The position numbers and the translations under genes are program-made. The notes below the pieces were generated by a model that had not been told where the DNA came from, did no database searches, and saw nothing but the letters and a program-made list of their open reading frames with translations. From positions 23,292,001 through 23,356,000 of the forward strand of contig JAYKYS010000009.1 of the NCBI GenBank assembly GCA_036924285.1: 64,000 nucleotides of DNA. The letters are read 5' to 3'. Shown one piece after another: positions 9,455-20,216 of this stretch. Each line of letters begins with the position of its first letter. The stretch's first letter is position 1. The DNA comes from Asterella californica (taxonomy: Eukaryota; Streptophyta; Marchantiopsida; Marchantiales; Aytoniaceae).

Positions 9455-11161
9455 GGAGTAGTTACTGCGATGAAGAGTGACAAGGAATACTTGATAGGAG
9501 CACCTGTGGTTGTGGAAACAGATTGTTTACCTCTCTTGGGAATGATCACTAGTTGTACAACTCCAGATATTGCTATGTTGAGGTGGATAGCATATATCAA
9601 GTCCTTGAACCCAGAGTTTAGACATATTGCAGGAAAAGATAATCCTGTGGCAGATATGTTATCAAGGGCTAGGTATTACGATGAGAAAGAAATGATAGAT
9701 GATCAGGAGGATGTGGGAACAGAGTTCTATTCTAGTGCTCTTGCTAGAAGAGATAGAAGCTGTTTTGCAGCCCCGTTGGAGTTTTTTGAGGAAACTATGT
9801 ATGATGGCGAGTGGTTGGATCTTGGACGCTATTTGAGTTCACTGGAAAGGCAAGAAGGCTGGTCTCATGCAGATTTCAAGAGGATCCTTAGAACAGCTTA
9901 TGGTTACTTTTTACATGGAGGACATCTATGGAAGCGCCCTAAGCTACAAGGAGGTATACCGCAGCGGGTAGTATGTGACTTGGAATTGCAGCAGAAGCTG
10001 ATCAAGGAGTTCCATGAGAGTTTATGGGCTGGTCATAGAGGAGTTTGGGCTACATTTGCCAAGATGAAGGAGAAGTATTGGTGGAAGGGTATGTATAAGG
10101 ATGTAGTACAGTTTGTTTCATCATGTATACTTTGCCAGATGTATTCCAACGTACGTCATCGTGATGGATTACATCCTACTTATCCTTTAGCCATTCATTA
10201 TAAATGGGTAGTTGATCTGGTAACTATGCCATTTGGACTTGGACAAATGAGGTATCTAGTCTTGGCTAGAGAAGATCTATCTAACCAAGTCGAAGGCCGT
10301 GCTCTGAGGACGAAGACCACTGCTAGTGTCTGCCGCTTTCTACTTGAAGATGTTATTTGTAGATATGGGTGTGTGGGAAAGATCACTGCAGATAGGGGTG
10401 AGCTGGATGCACAAGAAGCAGTTGAGTTCTTCAAGCGATTGGGAATCAAGTTGGCGTTAACCACTGCTTACAATCCTGAAGGGAATGGCAAGAGCGAAAG
10501 AGGTCATCCGCCAATCATCAGAGCTTTGGTAAAAGCTTGCAAGGGTAAGATCCGTGAATGGCCTAGACTGCTACCATTTGCTTTGTGGGCAGATCGTACA
10601 ACTCATAGTACCGTTACAGGTTACATGCCAGCAGAGTTGATACTAGGGCAAAAACCTGTGATGCCGATTGAGGAGGTTGTGCCTACTTGGAATGTTTTGC
10701 CATGGGAAGATGGTAGAAGTACAGAGGATCTTCTTGCATTAAGGATCCAACAGTTAGAACGAAGACCTGAGGATGTTGCTAAAGCTGTGGAAAGGTTAAA
10801 GGCTGCTAGAGAGAGAAACAAAGGCAGATTTGATAGAACGCATAGATTACGACCCAAACCAGTTAAGGAAGGTGATTGGGTGTTAGTCTATGATAGTAGT
10901 CTTGATAATCAGCATAGCGCTATCAGAAAGTTTTCCAAGAGATGGTTCGGACCTTATGTGGTGTTAGAAGTTTATGATAATGCCACATACTCTTTGAGAG
11001 AGTTAGATGGTGCAGTGCTCAAGATACCAGTCGCAGGGAAGAGAATCAAGCTCTTTAGAAGGAGAGGGGACGATCAGAACATTGCAGAGCTTACTGAGGA
11101 TGAAGTTGAAGACTCAATGGAGGTTGAAGATGAATTTGAAGCTGAAGCTGAAGAGTCTTGA
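9455..11161 (+). CDS. Gypsy pol, second part: RNase H end and integrase
   Basis: Same frame as the preceding pol segment, after the TGA; the first ATG is at 9470. It contains the rest of RNase H (VVETDCLPLLGM and DNPVADMLSRAR supply Asp residues). The integrase follows, with an HHCC zinc-binding N-terminus (from FHESLWAGHRGVW to VSSCILCQ) and a DDE core: Asp in WVVDLVTMP, Asp in ITADRGEL, Glu in GNGKSERGH. The C-terminus has a GPY/F module (KRWFGPYVVLEV) and an acidic tail, and no chromodomain is seen. Integrase inserts element cDNA into the host genome. The protein is almost identical to the minus-strand copy at 21638-24922. On its own this part would not make a complete pol. Confidence 0.9.
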   Translation, partial: GVVTAMKSDKEYLIGAPVVVETDCLPLLGMITSCTTPDIAMLRWIAYIKSLNPEFRHIAGKDNPVADMLSRARYYDEKEMIDDQEDVGTEFYSSALARRDRSCFAAPLEFFEETMYDGEWLDLGRYLSSLERQEGWSHADFKRILRTAYGYFLHGGHLWKRPKLQGGIPQRVVCDLELQQKLIKEFHESLWAGHRGVWATFAKMKEKYWWKGMYKDVVQFVSSCILCQMYSNVRHRDGLHPTYPLAIHYKWVVDLVTMPFGLGQMRYLVLAREDLSNQVEGRALRTKTTASVCRFLLEDVICRYGCVGKITADRGELDAQEAVEFFKRLGIKLALTTAYNPEGNGKSERGHPPIIRALVKACKGKIREWPRLLPFALWADRTTHSTVTGYMPAELILGQKPVMPIEEVVPTWNVLPWEDGRSTEDLLALRIQQLERRPEDVAKAVERLKAARERNKGRFDRTHRLRPKPVKEGDWVLVYDSSLDNQHSAIRKFSKRWFGPYVVLEVYDNATYSLRELDGAVLKIPVAGKRIKLFRRRGDDQNIAELTEDEVEDSMEVEDEFEAEAEES

Positions 11162-11192
11162 TCTGGATCTGGCACATACCGGAGGATGTGCA

Positions 11193-11205
11193 GGTTCAGA
11201 GGGGG
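11193..11205 (+). promoter_or_regulatory. Polypurine tract
   Basis: GGTTCAGAGGGGG directly precedes the TG of LTR1. It is the primer site for plus-strand DNA synthesis in LTR elements. The preceding 'ACATACCGGAGGATGTGCA' context is shared with three other element ends here (near 115, 15010 and 21610). Confidence 0.7.
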
Positions 11206-12583
11206 TGGATGTCGCGCTACTTGACGACTACATGCTTGACTTCTACTCCGACGCTTAGGTTTGGTAGTTCTAGAAGTTAGCTCATATTACTTCTAGTCCT
11301 TTATATATATGTTTGACACCTTTGCATACGGTGTTAACACTATTTTGAGTCCTAGTAGGCTGATAGTATGTTAGTTATCTTGTTCAAGCATTTGTGCGCT
11401 TGTGCAAGTGACTTCTTACTTGTCTATGAGGTTCAATGTACATAACTTAGGGTTTCCATGCTGATAGGGGTTTGAGCTCATGGGTTGTACCTACTTGTCG
11501 CCCATGCACGCTTTCTAGCTAATTTAAGTTATTTTTCGGGGCTATGTGTCATTTTAGATAGTTTAAGTTTTACGCTGGCACTCTAGGGGGCTTGACGTGG
11601 TAGCTTATGAGTGTAGATAAGTTACCAGGTAGTTTAAGGCACAAAAGGACAGTCAAGTGGAGCTATGAACTCCCATTGGTCCATTTTTGTCTTTTGTAAA
11701 ACTCTAAGTTTAGAAACAGAGCTCTAGAGGAGAGTTCGAGCAATTGGTGAGGGATCTTCGAAATCTGAGAACACAGGAAGAGAGAGCTCGTCGTGCCAAG
11801 CACTGTCAGTGAAATTTTTGCTCGATTTGGATCAATAAACAAGGAGTTATGCCCAATTGAAGTTCGGATTGTGCCAAAACTGCATCACTTTTGTTGATTT
11901 TGGGGTTTTCGGTGCCAATTGCAGCAGAATTGAGGAAATCACTTCAAAACTTCGTGGTTGCGTTCACTGTCAGGAGGGCTACGACTGTCCAAAAAGTTTC
12001 GTATCATTTGAGTAACTGAGTAATTCAGGGCGGCCGCTGAAGCAGAGGGGGTCTGAAAAGCTCTTAATCTAGAGCAGCGACTTTAGAGAAGGAGATCTGG
12101 AGTTCTACAAACAATCAGGAGTCCCAACTTCACAGGGATGTTCAGCATCCTGTAGACTTCAAATACTGTGAGAAGATTTGAAATTCATCGAGCCAATTCT
12201 CTGTTCTATGTCTGAATAGCTGTCTAGGTACCAGAAATTGCCATAATTCTCTTATTCAAAACTTTTCTGTCAACATCTCGGTGCTAGAATTCAATCTCAG
12301 GCTGAAACTTCGTGTGTGTGTTCAGTAGTGCCTCATTTACATGTAGGGGAAGTTTAGAAGTCTAAACCTTCATAGTTTTCCTCTCTTTGAGTGTCAAAGT
12401 TCACCGCTTAAGCCTATTACTATCAGTGAGACCTAAATTTCGCTTTTTGAGCATATCAGAGGATCCTACACTCCTGTGTGAGTGTTTATAGCTCCTGTTG
12501 TGACCTGAAAGCCAACCTCTTGAGTAAACAACCACAGCCAGAAGTCCGGCGCTTTCCTAGGTAGACGGATCACACTCCGACAG
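11206..12583 (+). mobile_element. LTR1, plus-strand copy (1378 bp)
   Basis: Starts TGGATGTCGCGC right after the polypurine tract and ends CACTCCGACA. It matches the inverse copy at 20217-21593 (1377 bp) almost base for base, and both lose similarity at the same CGACA, which fixes the right end. The termini are TG...CA. LTRs carry promoter and polyadenylation signals; an ATATATAT-containing stretch lies near 11303 and no other signal is certain. It lies between pol upstream and a gag of a different subfamily downstream. Confidence 0.85.
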
Positions 12584-12626
12584 CGTTTTCCTGGACATCC
12601 TTCACGCAATATCCGACACGATACGG
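12584..12626 (+). mobile_element. Tail of LTR2 plus short leader, joined to LTR1
   Basis: Directly after the LTR1 end the sequence 'GACATCCTTCACGCAATA' and a following CCGACACGATA match the end of LTR2 at 16862-16890 with few differences, and not the leader of the other LTR1 copy. LTR1 therefore stops and about 34 bases of an LTR2 3' end follow, before an 8-base leader and the candidate primer site. This suggests recombination or insertion between related elements. Confidence 0.65.
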
Positions 12627-12644
12627 TGGTGAACTCGACGTGAA
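12627..12644 (+). promoter_or_regulatory. Candidate tRNA primer-binding site
   Basis: TGGTGAACTCGACGTGAA lies 8 bases after an LTR2 end. The identical 18-mer lies on the minus strand at 20189-20206, 10 bases after an LTR1 end, although the surrounding leaders differ. It begins TGG, as needed to pair with a tRNA CCA end. The matching tRNA was not identified. Confidence 0.6.
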
Positions 12645-12852
12645 GGTCTGGGGTGGAGATTTCTGTGTTTGAACTTGGAAGAAGAGATCAACAATCATGA
12701 ACGAGGATGAGGATGGATACGATTGTTTGAGAGGATGTTGCGGACCTAGGATGATGGACTTGTAGACAGTTGGGATCAAGTGAGGATGGGAGGATGGGAC
12801 GAGCCATGACTAAGGACGAGATGGAGGATCAGAGAAGATACCAGGGATGTAG

Positions 12853-14387
12853 TTGGATGCAGCAACTACACGTTTGTTTCAAGCCTTCATTTTATTTTTG
12901 CGACAAGAGCAAGGGAACCAACAAAAGGAGGCTTTGGAGACGAATGCACTTCAAAGAGTGATCGACAAGTTTGATCTATTTGATGAGAGAGACATCTCAA
13001 AGTACTTGAGATGTTACAAGACGGTGATGGATTTAGATCAAGTATCGAAGAAGGAGATGATCGAGACATTCGAACTCGCTGCGGTGCCTGAGATAAAGGA
13101 ACATGTGAAGGGTCTAACAAAGCATTTTGGGAAGAACTGTGATACATTTTCACATGAGTTGATGGAGGAGTATTTCTTGGGAAACTCATATCGAGTAACC
13201 AAGAAATCATTTCTGGAATGGGTCAACGGATCCAACAAGGGTTTACAGCCTACAGAGCTGTTAAAGGAGTTTGAGAGACAATTCTCTCAACTACCTCGGG
13301 TGGACAAGCTAACCTTGGAGAGCTACAAGGCGGAGCTGTTTCTTCAAGCTGCATATGAACCATGGCAGGAACAACTGGAGCTACTTCTGGAGGATGGGGA
13401 GGAAGAAGAAGGGTTGACAAAGAATTGGGAGGTAGTGCATGAAGCGGTTGAGCTTCTTGTTTGGAGACATACAAGGGAAAGGGTTACAAGATTGACATCT
13501 GTATCAATGACTACCACACCAGTTCAGGTGGTATCTGAGATTCAATCTCCAGTAGTGGTTGTAGAGGAGAAGGATCCAACCATCGAGGACCTACAACAAA
13601 AGATGCAAGATCTGCAAACTAAGGTTACTAGGTTGGAGGATAAGAGATCGTCGATCAAGATGGAGCTTGTACTCAAACCAGCTTGGGTAAATCACTGCGT
13701 GTGTGTGATGATACTGACCATCAGCGGGATGATTGCATCGACTTTGCAGAGTCTATGCAACGAGAGATTATTTCTTGGGAGGATGGAGATGTTCAGTTCA
13801 GAAGTACGGGTACTCTCCTTCAAGCCAACGTTGGTAAAGGAGGGATGAAGAAGTTTGTGGATGATTACTTTGCGGCACATGCAGTTGTAGCTATCGAAGC
13901 TACTAATTATGGTGCTAGGATGGAGGAGATTGAGCATGATCTCCATAGAGATGGTTTGGGTGACCACGAGGATCTAAACGAGCTGAAGTTGGATACTGCA
14001 TCCACGATGCAGAGCGAGAAGAAGAGACAAGAAGGGACTTCTTCAGAGAAGCAAGTTGAGGAGGATAAGATTCAACAAGAAACTATTCTTCTTAAACAGG
14101 CAATGGAGGGCGATCCTTCACAACCGGAGGAGATGGTTGGGGTGCAGACAGTGGACATGATTGATCTGGTTGCAAACATACAACAACCAGTTATTGATAC
14201 AGTGATGGATGTGAAGGGAGGTTGGGAGGAGTGCATTCAAGATGCAAAGGTTGGGTTCATTTCACGGGAGGTCTTGGGTGCAGCTACAAGAGAAGTTCAT
14301 GATGCCACCATTGACATCATCAAGGACGGACATGCTGAGGGTGAACGAGAGTGGACAGATGCTTTCGAGGCTACAGGTATAGGATGA
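12853..14387 (+). pseudogene. Gypsy gag of an LTR2-type element, frameshifted
   Basis: 12853-13848 (331 codons) matches the minus-strand gag at 18972-20141 from MDAATTRLFQAF onward, through a helical capsid-like region (EFERQFSQLPRVDKLTLE, ELFLQAA) and a coiled coil near DLQQKMQDLQTKV. Around 13690-13710 the frame shifts and 13683-14387 takes over. The zinc knuckle (CxxCxxxxHxxxxC in the other copy) falls exactly there, with DDTDHQRDDC in the second frame and the first Cys only in the first frame. So a small deletion broke the knuckle. The second frame continues with the GKGGMKKFV block and a linker similar to the one before the protease in 6408-7697 (REVLGAATREVHDATIDIIK). No protease follows intact. 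Confidence 0.8.
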
Positions 14388-15033
14388 TGAGTAAAGATGG
14401 CTTACAAGGGAAAAGCCATTGCTGAAGGTGAATTGGGTTGAGAGAGTGATGCTTGGGAGGTTGTGAGGATTTTCAGAAGAAGGATCAGGGAGGATGATGG
14501 TTGAGGAGGATATCATTATACAGCGAGATAATTATGGTTGCGTTTGAGGATTTTGGTTGCAGCAGTGTGGCTCTTTTTTTCAGAAAACAAAAAAGAAGAG
14601 TTGGATACGTACAATGACATGTACAGACTTGAGGTTGAGGGTTACATTCAAGATACGAGTGATGATTGACAGGATGAGGGATGTCTATTACGACATTAGG
14701 GTCACAAACCTCGACGGTGAGGTTCTACAGAGCGGATGGAAGATATTTCTATGATATGATGGGTTATTCTTTCTATGTCTTCGCATATTGAAGATGTGTA
14801 GATTTAGAGGGGGTGATTGGATGGGAGGTTCGAGATGAAGATCGATGAGCATGGATCTAGGGGAATCATGATAGGGTAGCAACTTCACGATGACGATCAA
14901 GTTGCGGACTTGAGGATGAGGTTGACTGAGATGGGAGGGAGGATGACAAGATGGGAATGACGAAGTGCGTGCCGGTCCACTCCTTGGTTGGTATCTTTGG
15001 TGCATACCGGAGGATGCACAGGTTTGGAGAGGA
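14388..15033 (+). mobile_element. Decayed internal remnant ending in a polypurine tract
   Basis: No open frame of note. It contains a degenerate polypurine-like 'GATTTAGAGGGGG' near 14800. At its end is the conserved 'GCATACCGGAGGATGCACA' context and GGTTTGGAGAGGA (15021-15033) just before LTR2. The protease, reverse transcriptase and integrase expected between gag and the 3' LTR are missing, so the LTR2 element has lost its pol by deletion. Confidence 0.55.
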
Positions 15034-16887
15034 TGGATGTCGTGTCCTGGACCGGCTCCTACATGAAATTCAAACTTCGATGCTTGTCACTCCAAAGACA
15101 CTCATGAGAAGACAAGCTAGACCTCAGCTTACGGATTTTTGGCACAATTTTGGATCTCCACTTTCATCGCATCAGTGGATAGAGCTCCATGTAAGCACTC
15201 CATAGGCACTTCGTCTACTTCGTTTAGACGCCTAGTGGAGAAGTTACAATACTCGAAAGATGGAGAAAACAAGCTAAGCCCCAGCTTACAGGCATTTGGC
15301 ACAACTTCAGATCTTCACTTTTATCGCATAGATGGGTAGAGCTCGTTGTCAGCTTTCAATGGGCATCTTGTTTACTTCGTTTGGACATCTAGTAAAAAGT
15401 TATGCAATTCGAAAGAAAGCAAAATCAAGCTAGGCCCTAGTTACTTGCTGACTAGGTATTTGAGGCTTCAGGCGTTATATCAAAGACGCAAGGGGTCTGC
15501 TTCATTTAAAATGACAGAACTTCGTACGTACAGAGACTATTACAAGGGGGTAGCTTAGGGGCTAGCTTGCGTCTGTGACCTGTCAACGGACGGTTCGGGA
15601 GATTTAGGAGTCCAATGCAAGCGCGCAAGGCGTCGTTGGGTTCAGATCTGTGCAGGCTACGCATTGGTTCAAACGGTTTGGGAAGAGACGGATCGGAGGA
15701 TGTGTACTAAGAGAAATTGAGACGTAGGGGAGAGATTTGAAGATTTTAGTTATCTGTGAAGGAGAGTTAGACCGTTCGGACCGTTCCGGAGCCCAAACTT
15801 GCTGTCCTTGGATCCATCGGGATCAGAACACCGAGTTCTACAAGAAATTGAAGACGATACCAAGTTTCATCGGACGGTTTAGGAGTTCTGAGTGAAATTG
15901 GCTCGCATGGAAGCGCTTGCGTCAAGTTTTTCATCGCCTACGACCTAAAATTGGATTGTTCTTCGCGATCGGTGTGCCAAGCTCTTCGTTCTTGGTGCCT
16001 ACGTGACCAGGGAGTCTTCATCTACGCATAGGAGAAGACAATACGTGGATTGGATTGTTGGTTTGGGTGAGGTGAGCGAGTTTGAGCCGCAGGGAGTTCA
16101 TTTACGTCAGTTTTTTGCTACCTGCGATCAAATTTCTTGCGTGGTTTTGCAAGGGGAACTCCAAACGACTTGTTTGGAGTCTCGTTGGGTTCGTGATAGC
16201 TAGATCTATCTGCCAGGGAAGACTGATATCAGTTTAGATGATCCGTTTGTACGGTGTATGCGGTTTTAAGCCGCAAGGAGGAGTTTTTGAAGGTTCGTTC
16301 ACTTGCGATCAAAAATCGGCGATATGTTGTTGGGAGTCAGATCTGAAGGTTTCTTGGGTTAACGGAGTCAACGGAGGAGACCCTATCGACATCTGAAGTC
16401 TGTTCGGGAAAAGGAGGAAGTCCACAGATAGGCCTTTTTCAGTTTCTTCACTACGGATTTTGCTCTTTTGAGTTTGTTAGAGTTCTGGTTGGCTATATAC
16501 AGCTTGTGGTAGCTAGCTTTAGCTAAGAACTTGTACATGGATGTGGTTTGGACTTGGGTTTGGATCGCGTGCTACTGCTGTGGCTCTGCTTGTTAGCAAA
16601 GGGAAGTTTCTCTTGCTTTGAGCTATGCTTCGGTGTTTTTGGGTCAGGGTTGAGAATCAGAGGTTGTTTTTAAGGGCTTTGAAGCAGGTTACAGACCGCT
16701 CTGGTCTGTTTTTCAGTTTTGTGCTCTTAGGAGAAAGAACCGGTAGTGTACATACATTTGGAGTGTATATATCGCAGCGTTCATTTTCGTGGTTATTTTT
16801 TTCTATTTTGTCTCTGTTTCAGCACACAACATCTCCACGGTCAGGAACCTCATGTTTTCGTAGACATCCTTCATGCAATATTCGACA
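15034..16887 (+). mobile_element. LTR2 (about 1.85 kb)
   Basis: Begins TGGATGTCGTGTCC directly after a polypurine tract and is placed to end at TTCGACA (16887), by analogy with LTR1 (CCGACA) and with the LTR2 tail at 12584-12617. A truncated minus-strand copy of its first 260 bases lies at 24766-25024. It contains no coding region; scattered short open frames are not supported. The right end is less certain than the left because no complete second copy is present. Confidence 0.65.
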
Positions 16888-18660
16888 CGATAACGTATCT
16901 TCGTCGTGACAAAGGAGGAAGTCCTCGACGCCCGACCCACTGACCTCGTTAGTGGACAAATCAGTCTCAAACACATCCTCCACGGAAACTGAGCATCAGA
17001 CAAGAAACCATCTCTACCAGAGCAGCGCCAGCAGACGTTCCACTAAAAGACAGACCGACGGAACGTAGGAGGGGGATATAACTATTTTCTGTGGAGGCAG
17101 ATGGTGCAATTTTCCGTGATGGTTTCGTCCTCCTCTCGATGTAATGATGCTTTAATGTTGCGACGGGCTCTCAAAATTTCATTCAGTTGACTTAATTCAG
17201 GCATTACTTTTTTACTCGATGGAACTATTCCGATGGCTTAACCTCCCGGTGGTTTTCCTCCTCTTGATCTATTAGGGGTGTGAAAGTTAGTAACTTTTTA
17301 GAAAGATTCTACACCCACGGGAAGGAGTTACAAATCTTGGAAGGTGTTTCGTGCGGGCACCTCCGGAGATATTCACAGAAAAACATCCACGTGTATTTTC
17401 TTAATGATTATTTATTCATTTTATTTATTTATTTTTATAATAGAATATCTATTACGTTGAATGTCAAATTAGAAAAATAATTAAAAAATTGTGATGTTGG
17501 AGTCACAAGCATGACCAGACTCAGTCGCGCTTCACCACAAAGTTAACTCTTGTGAAATTATCGCTCTTTCTCTATTCGTCTTTGAAAAATCTTTACCTCT
17601 CAACTTTGACATCCCCTATGAATGTTGCAAAAGCTCTCCTGATAGGAAGAGCATTCGGATGAGAATTGTCATCAGGTAATATATCCTGTTCAATCTGAAT
17701 GCAAATGAAATATCTACATGTTATGCCTTCATGGAATATTCTTGTTTGTCCGATTACTTCAACGGAACGTAGGAGGAGGGGTAGTGAACCCGAGTTACTC
17801 AAGCTACCCAAGTTGGAAACAAACGCTTGTTTCGCTTATAGAGAGGAATCCAAACCATTCCCCTACTTCCGGGTTAAGAGTCTCAGGGAGCCCAAGGAGC
17901 CGGTCACCCCTAACAGCTTAGTTAGGAAACTTGGGTGAAGTATCTCATTCTTATTATTAGGACATCTCCAGCTTCAGTCCAGTGACTTAATATTTCTCCC
18001 TCGTCTTTGTACATCTAACTTTCAAGCGATTGTTGTTATCGAGAAATAAATAAATGTTATGTTAAAACTGTGTACTATCGTGTAGTTAAAAATTGATTTT
18101 ATTTTAATTATCATATGATAACACTTTGGAGTTTTGCGAGCAAAACAAAACATAACCGATAAGCTAAGCTTAAAATGTAATCCATAAGTGTCAAAAAAAA
18201 TACAAGAGTGATAGCTTACTACCGAGAATTCATGAATTTCTTCACACATAAATTTATTCTCTAACTCTTCCCACCGGAAGGATTAAGAAATAAATTAATC
18301 GGCACCCATATATCATAACATACCGACACGAAATAATGGAAAAACACGCAGACGAGGATCGATATTGAAGAATACGCTGGAACGGAGGAGACAAGCATGA
18401 GATAAAGAGATGGTCTCATTTACTTTGTTGATCCATACAAACAGGGGAACTAAACAAGAGCGTGCAATTGAATGCCAGCCGGTCATCTCTTGAATATGTG
18501 TACCTGTTACATCCGGTTCATAACAAAATATTAATCGATGCAATCTAGTAGCTCTAGAAATACAATCAATGATTACCGTTCTACGGATATCCACCATTAT
18601 ATTCTGTAACTCTCCGGATTCCGAGAACGTACACCATGTGAGTGCAGGCTGAGTACGCCG
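16888..18660. other. Gene-free stretch
   Basis: No coding region or known element was recognised on either strand. There is an AT-rich patch at about 17395-17490 and ordinary low-complexity sequence. Short open frames (for example 17699-17938 and 18313-18597) show no recognisable protein and no homologous second copy. Confidence 0.5.
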
Positions 18661-18807
18661 AAATGCAGCAGTACTATCGAGACAATCACATGATCCCGGG
18701 GAGTCATTTTCAGACCTTAGATGGGAGGCTCCGTAGCCGGCCGATATCTTCTTCCAAACATGGCAAATGGTTCATAAAGAATCGCAACACACTCATCTTG
18801 CATGCAT
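18661..18807 (+). repeat. Dispersed direct repeat, copy A
   Basis: From AAATGCAGCAGTACTATCGA to CATCTTGCATGCAT this matches 27218-27371 at roughly 80% identity in the same orientation. Nature unknown; possibly part of an older transposon. Confidence 0.7.
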
Positions 18808-18894
18808 CTTGCATCTCATTTTATAGCATGCATTATGACTTGCACTCAGTTCTGCTCCTTTCTGCTGTAACATTAAATCATTTATTAAATGGCT
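18808..18894. other. Short unassigned gap
   Basis: Only GCATG-rich sequence between the dispersed repeat and the integrase fragment; nothing recognised. Confidence 0.4.
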
Positions 18895-19015
18895 GCTTGA
18901 AGGACTGGTGGAGAGGACTTTATCAAGATGTGGTGAACTTTGTGAGTTCATGCTTGAACTGTCAATTTTATTCAAAGGTACGTTATAGGGATGGTCTGGT
19001 ACCAACCTATCCGCC
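18895..19015 (+). pseudogene. Integrase zinc-finger fragment
   Basis: About 38 codons reading WWRGLYQDVVNFVSSCLNC and YRDGLVPTYP match the second half of the HHCC domain of the integrases here (WWKGMYKDVVQFVSSCILC). The fragment starts and ends abruptly. It runs head-on into the 3' end of the minus-strand gag, so the two were joined by rearrangement. Confidence 0.8.
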
Positions 19016-20141
19016 TAGAACAGGTAGCAGCATTCACAAGAGAAACAGCATGTGATGCTGATATTTCATTCACAAGTCTCTTCATACCACCCTTGCCAAA
19101 GTTGGTTCCCAACATCATCCCAGTCTCTCTCAAATGGATCTTACCATCTTTGAAGAAGATAAGATCCTTCCTCAATGCATCTGAAAACTCTCCACAGTCT
19201 CTCCTTACATGGTCTAGGCTATCACACCATATACAACGATGAACAAAGCCTTCCCTCATCTGAGGTCTCTGCATAGCAGGCTGTACATTCTGCTCCTTCT
19301 CTTCTAACCTGGTGAGCTTAAGCTTAAGCTCCTTCATACCTTTAATCAACTCATCAAGCGGTGAGTCTTCTTCTCTAGCAATTACCAAAGCGGGCTTAGT
19401 AGGCAACTGCTTGATAGGAATTATCAGAGGTGCTGCTTCACTTACCACCACCTTGTCCCTTCTTCTCTGTCTCTTGGTCAGCAAAGAAACAGCCTCTTCA
19501 ACCTCCTTCCAGTCAGTCTTCAATCCTCTCTCCTCACTCTTGTCTTCCAGCAACAGCTCAAGCTTCTCCTGAATAGTCACGTCCGCTGCTTGTAGGAAAA
19601 GCTCGGTCTTCTCAACCTCTAGTGTAAGCTTCTCTGTCCTAGAAAGCTGAGCATATTGACGATCAAACTCCCTCAACAACTCATTTACAGACAAACCTTT
19701 GTTAGGCTTCACCACCCACTCCAAGAATGTTCTCTTGGTCACCCTCTCTGAGTCTTCAGTGTAGTACTCCTCCTTCAAAGCTCGCATAAAGCTCTCCCAA
19801 CTCTGTCCTTGCTGCTGCTTAAGCTCCTTCACACGTCCACGAATCTCAGGGACAACAGCAAGCTCAAAGTTCTCCACCATCTCCTTCTCAGGTACCTTGT
19901 TCACCTCCATCTCCCTAGCATAGTATCGCACATACTTGGAAATATCTGTACCCTTGAACTGATCCATCTGGTGCACCACAGATTGCAACGCCTTGGTTGC
20001 TAATACCTCCTTCCTCTCTGTGCTCTGCTGCTGCTGCATAAACATGTGAAAAGCTTGGAACATCTTCATCGTAGCAGCATCCAACTGAGCAGGTTGCTGA
20101 GCAGCAGCAGCACCTCCACTTGATGATCCTTGGTTGGCCAT
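18972..20141 (-). CDS. Gypsy gag with zinc knuckle, 3'-truncated
   Basis: 389 codons from ATG at 20141, 47 bases downstream of the candidate primer site. The N-terminus is low complexity (MANQGSSSGGAAAAQQP). The capsid-like region spans about residues 25-240, with a coiled coil near KGMKELKLKLTRLEEKEQN. The CCHC zinc knuckle is CIWCDSLDHVRRDC at about residues 310-323 (spacing 2-4-4). Gag binds RNA and forms virus-like particles. The real gag ends at about codon 375 (position 19018). The last 14 codons read antisense through the integrase fragment at 18895-19015, so the protease-side part is lost. It is the same family as 12853-14387 but intact over this length. Confidence 0.85.
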   Translation of the reverse strand: MANQGSSSGGAAAAQQPAQLDAATMKMFQAFHMFMQQQQSTERKEVLATKALQSVVHQMDQFKGTDISKYVRYYAREMEVNKVPEKEMVENFELAVVPEIRGRVKELKQQQGQSWESFMRALKEEYYTEDSERVTKRTFLEWVVKPNKGLSVNELLREFDRQYAQLSRTEKLTLEVEKTELFLQAADVTIQEKLELLLEDKSEERGLKTDWKEVEEAVSLLTKRQRRRDKVVVSEAAPLIIPIKQLPTKPALVIAREEDSPLDELIKGMKELKLKLTRLEEKEQNVQPAMQRPQMREGFVHRCIWCDSLDHVRRDCGEFSDALRKDLIFFKDGKIHLRETGMMLGTNFGKGGMKRLVNEISASHAVSLVNAATCSRRIGWYQTIPITYL

Positions 20142-20188
20142 GATATCTGATCCTGTGACACTCTCAAGAAAACTCCCACCCTAGGTGT

Positions 20189-20206
20189 TTCACGTCGAGT
20201 TCACCA
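20189..20206 (-). promoter_or_regulatory. Candidate tRNA primer-binding site
   Basis: The minus strand reads TGGTGAACTCGACGTGAA, 10 bases downstream of the LTR1 end and 47 bases before the gag ATG. It is identical to 12627-12644. Confidence 0.65.
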
Positions 20207-20216
20207 AAAAAGAGTA

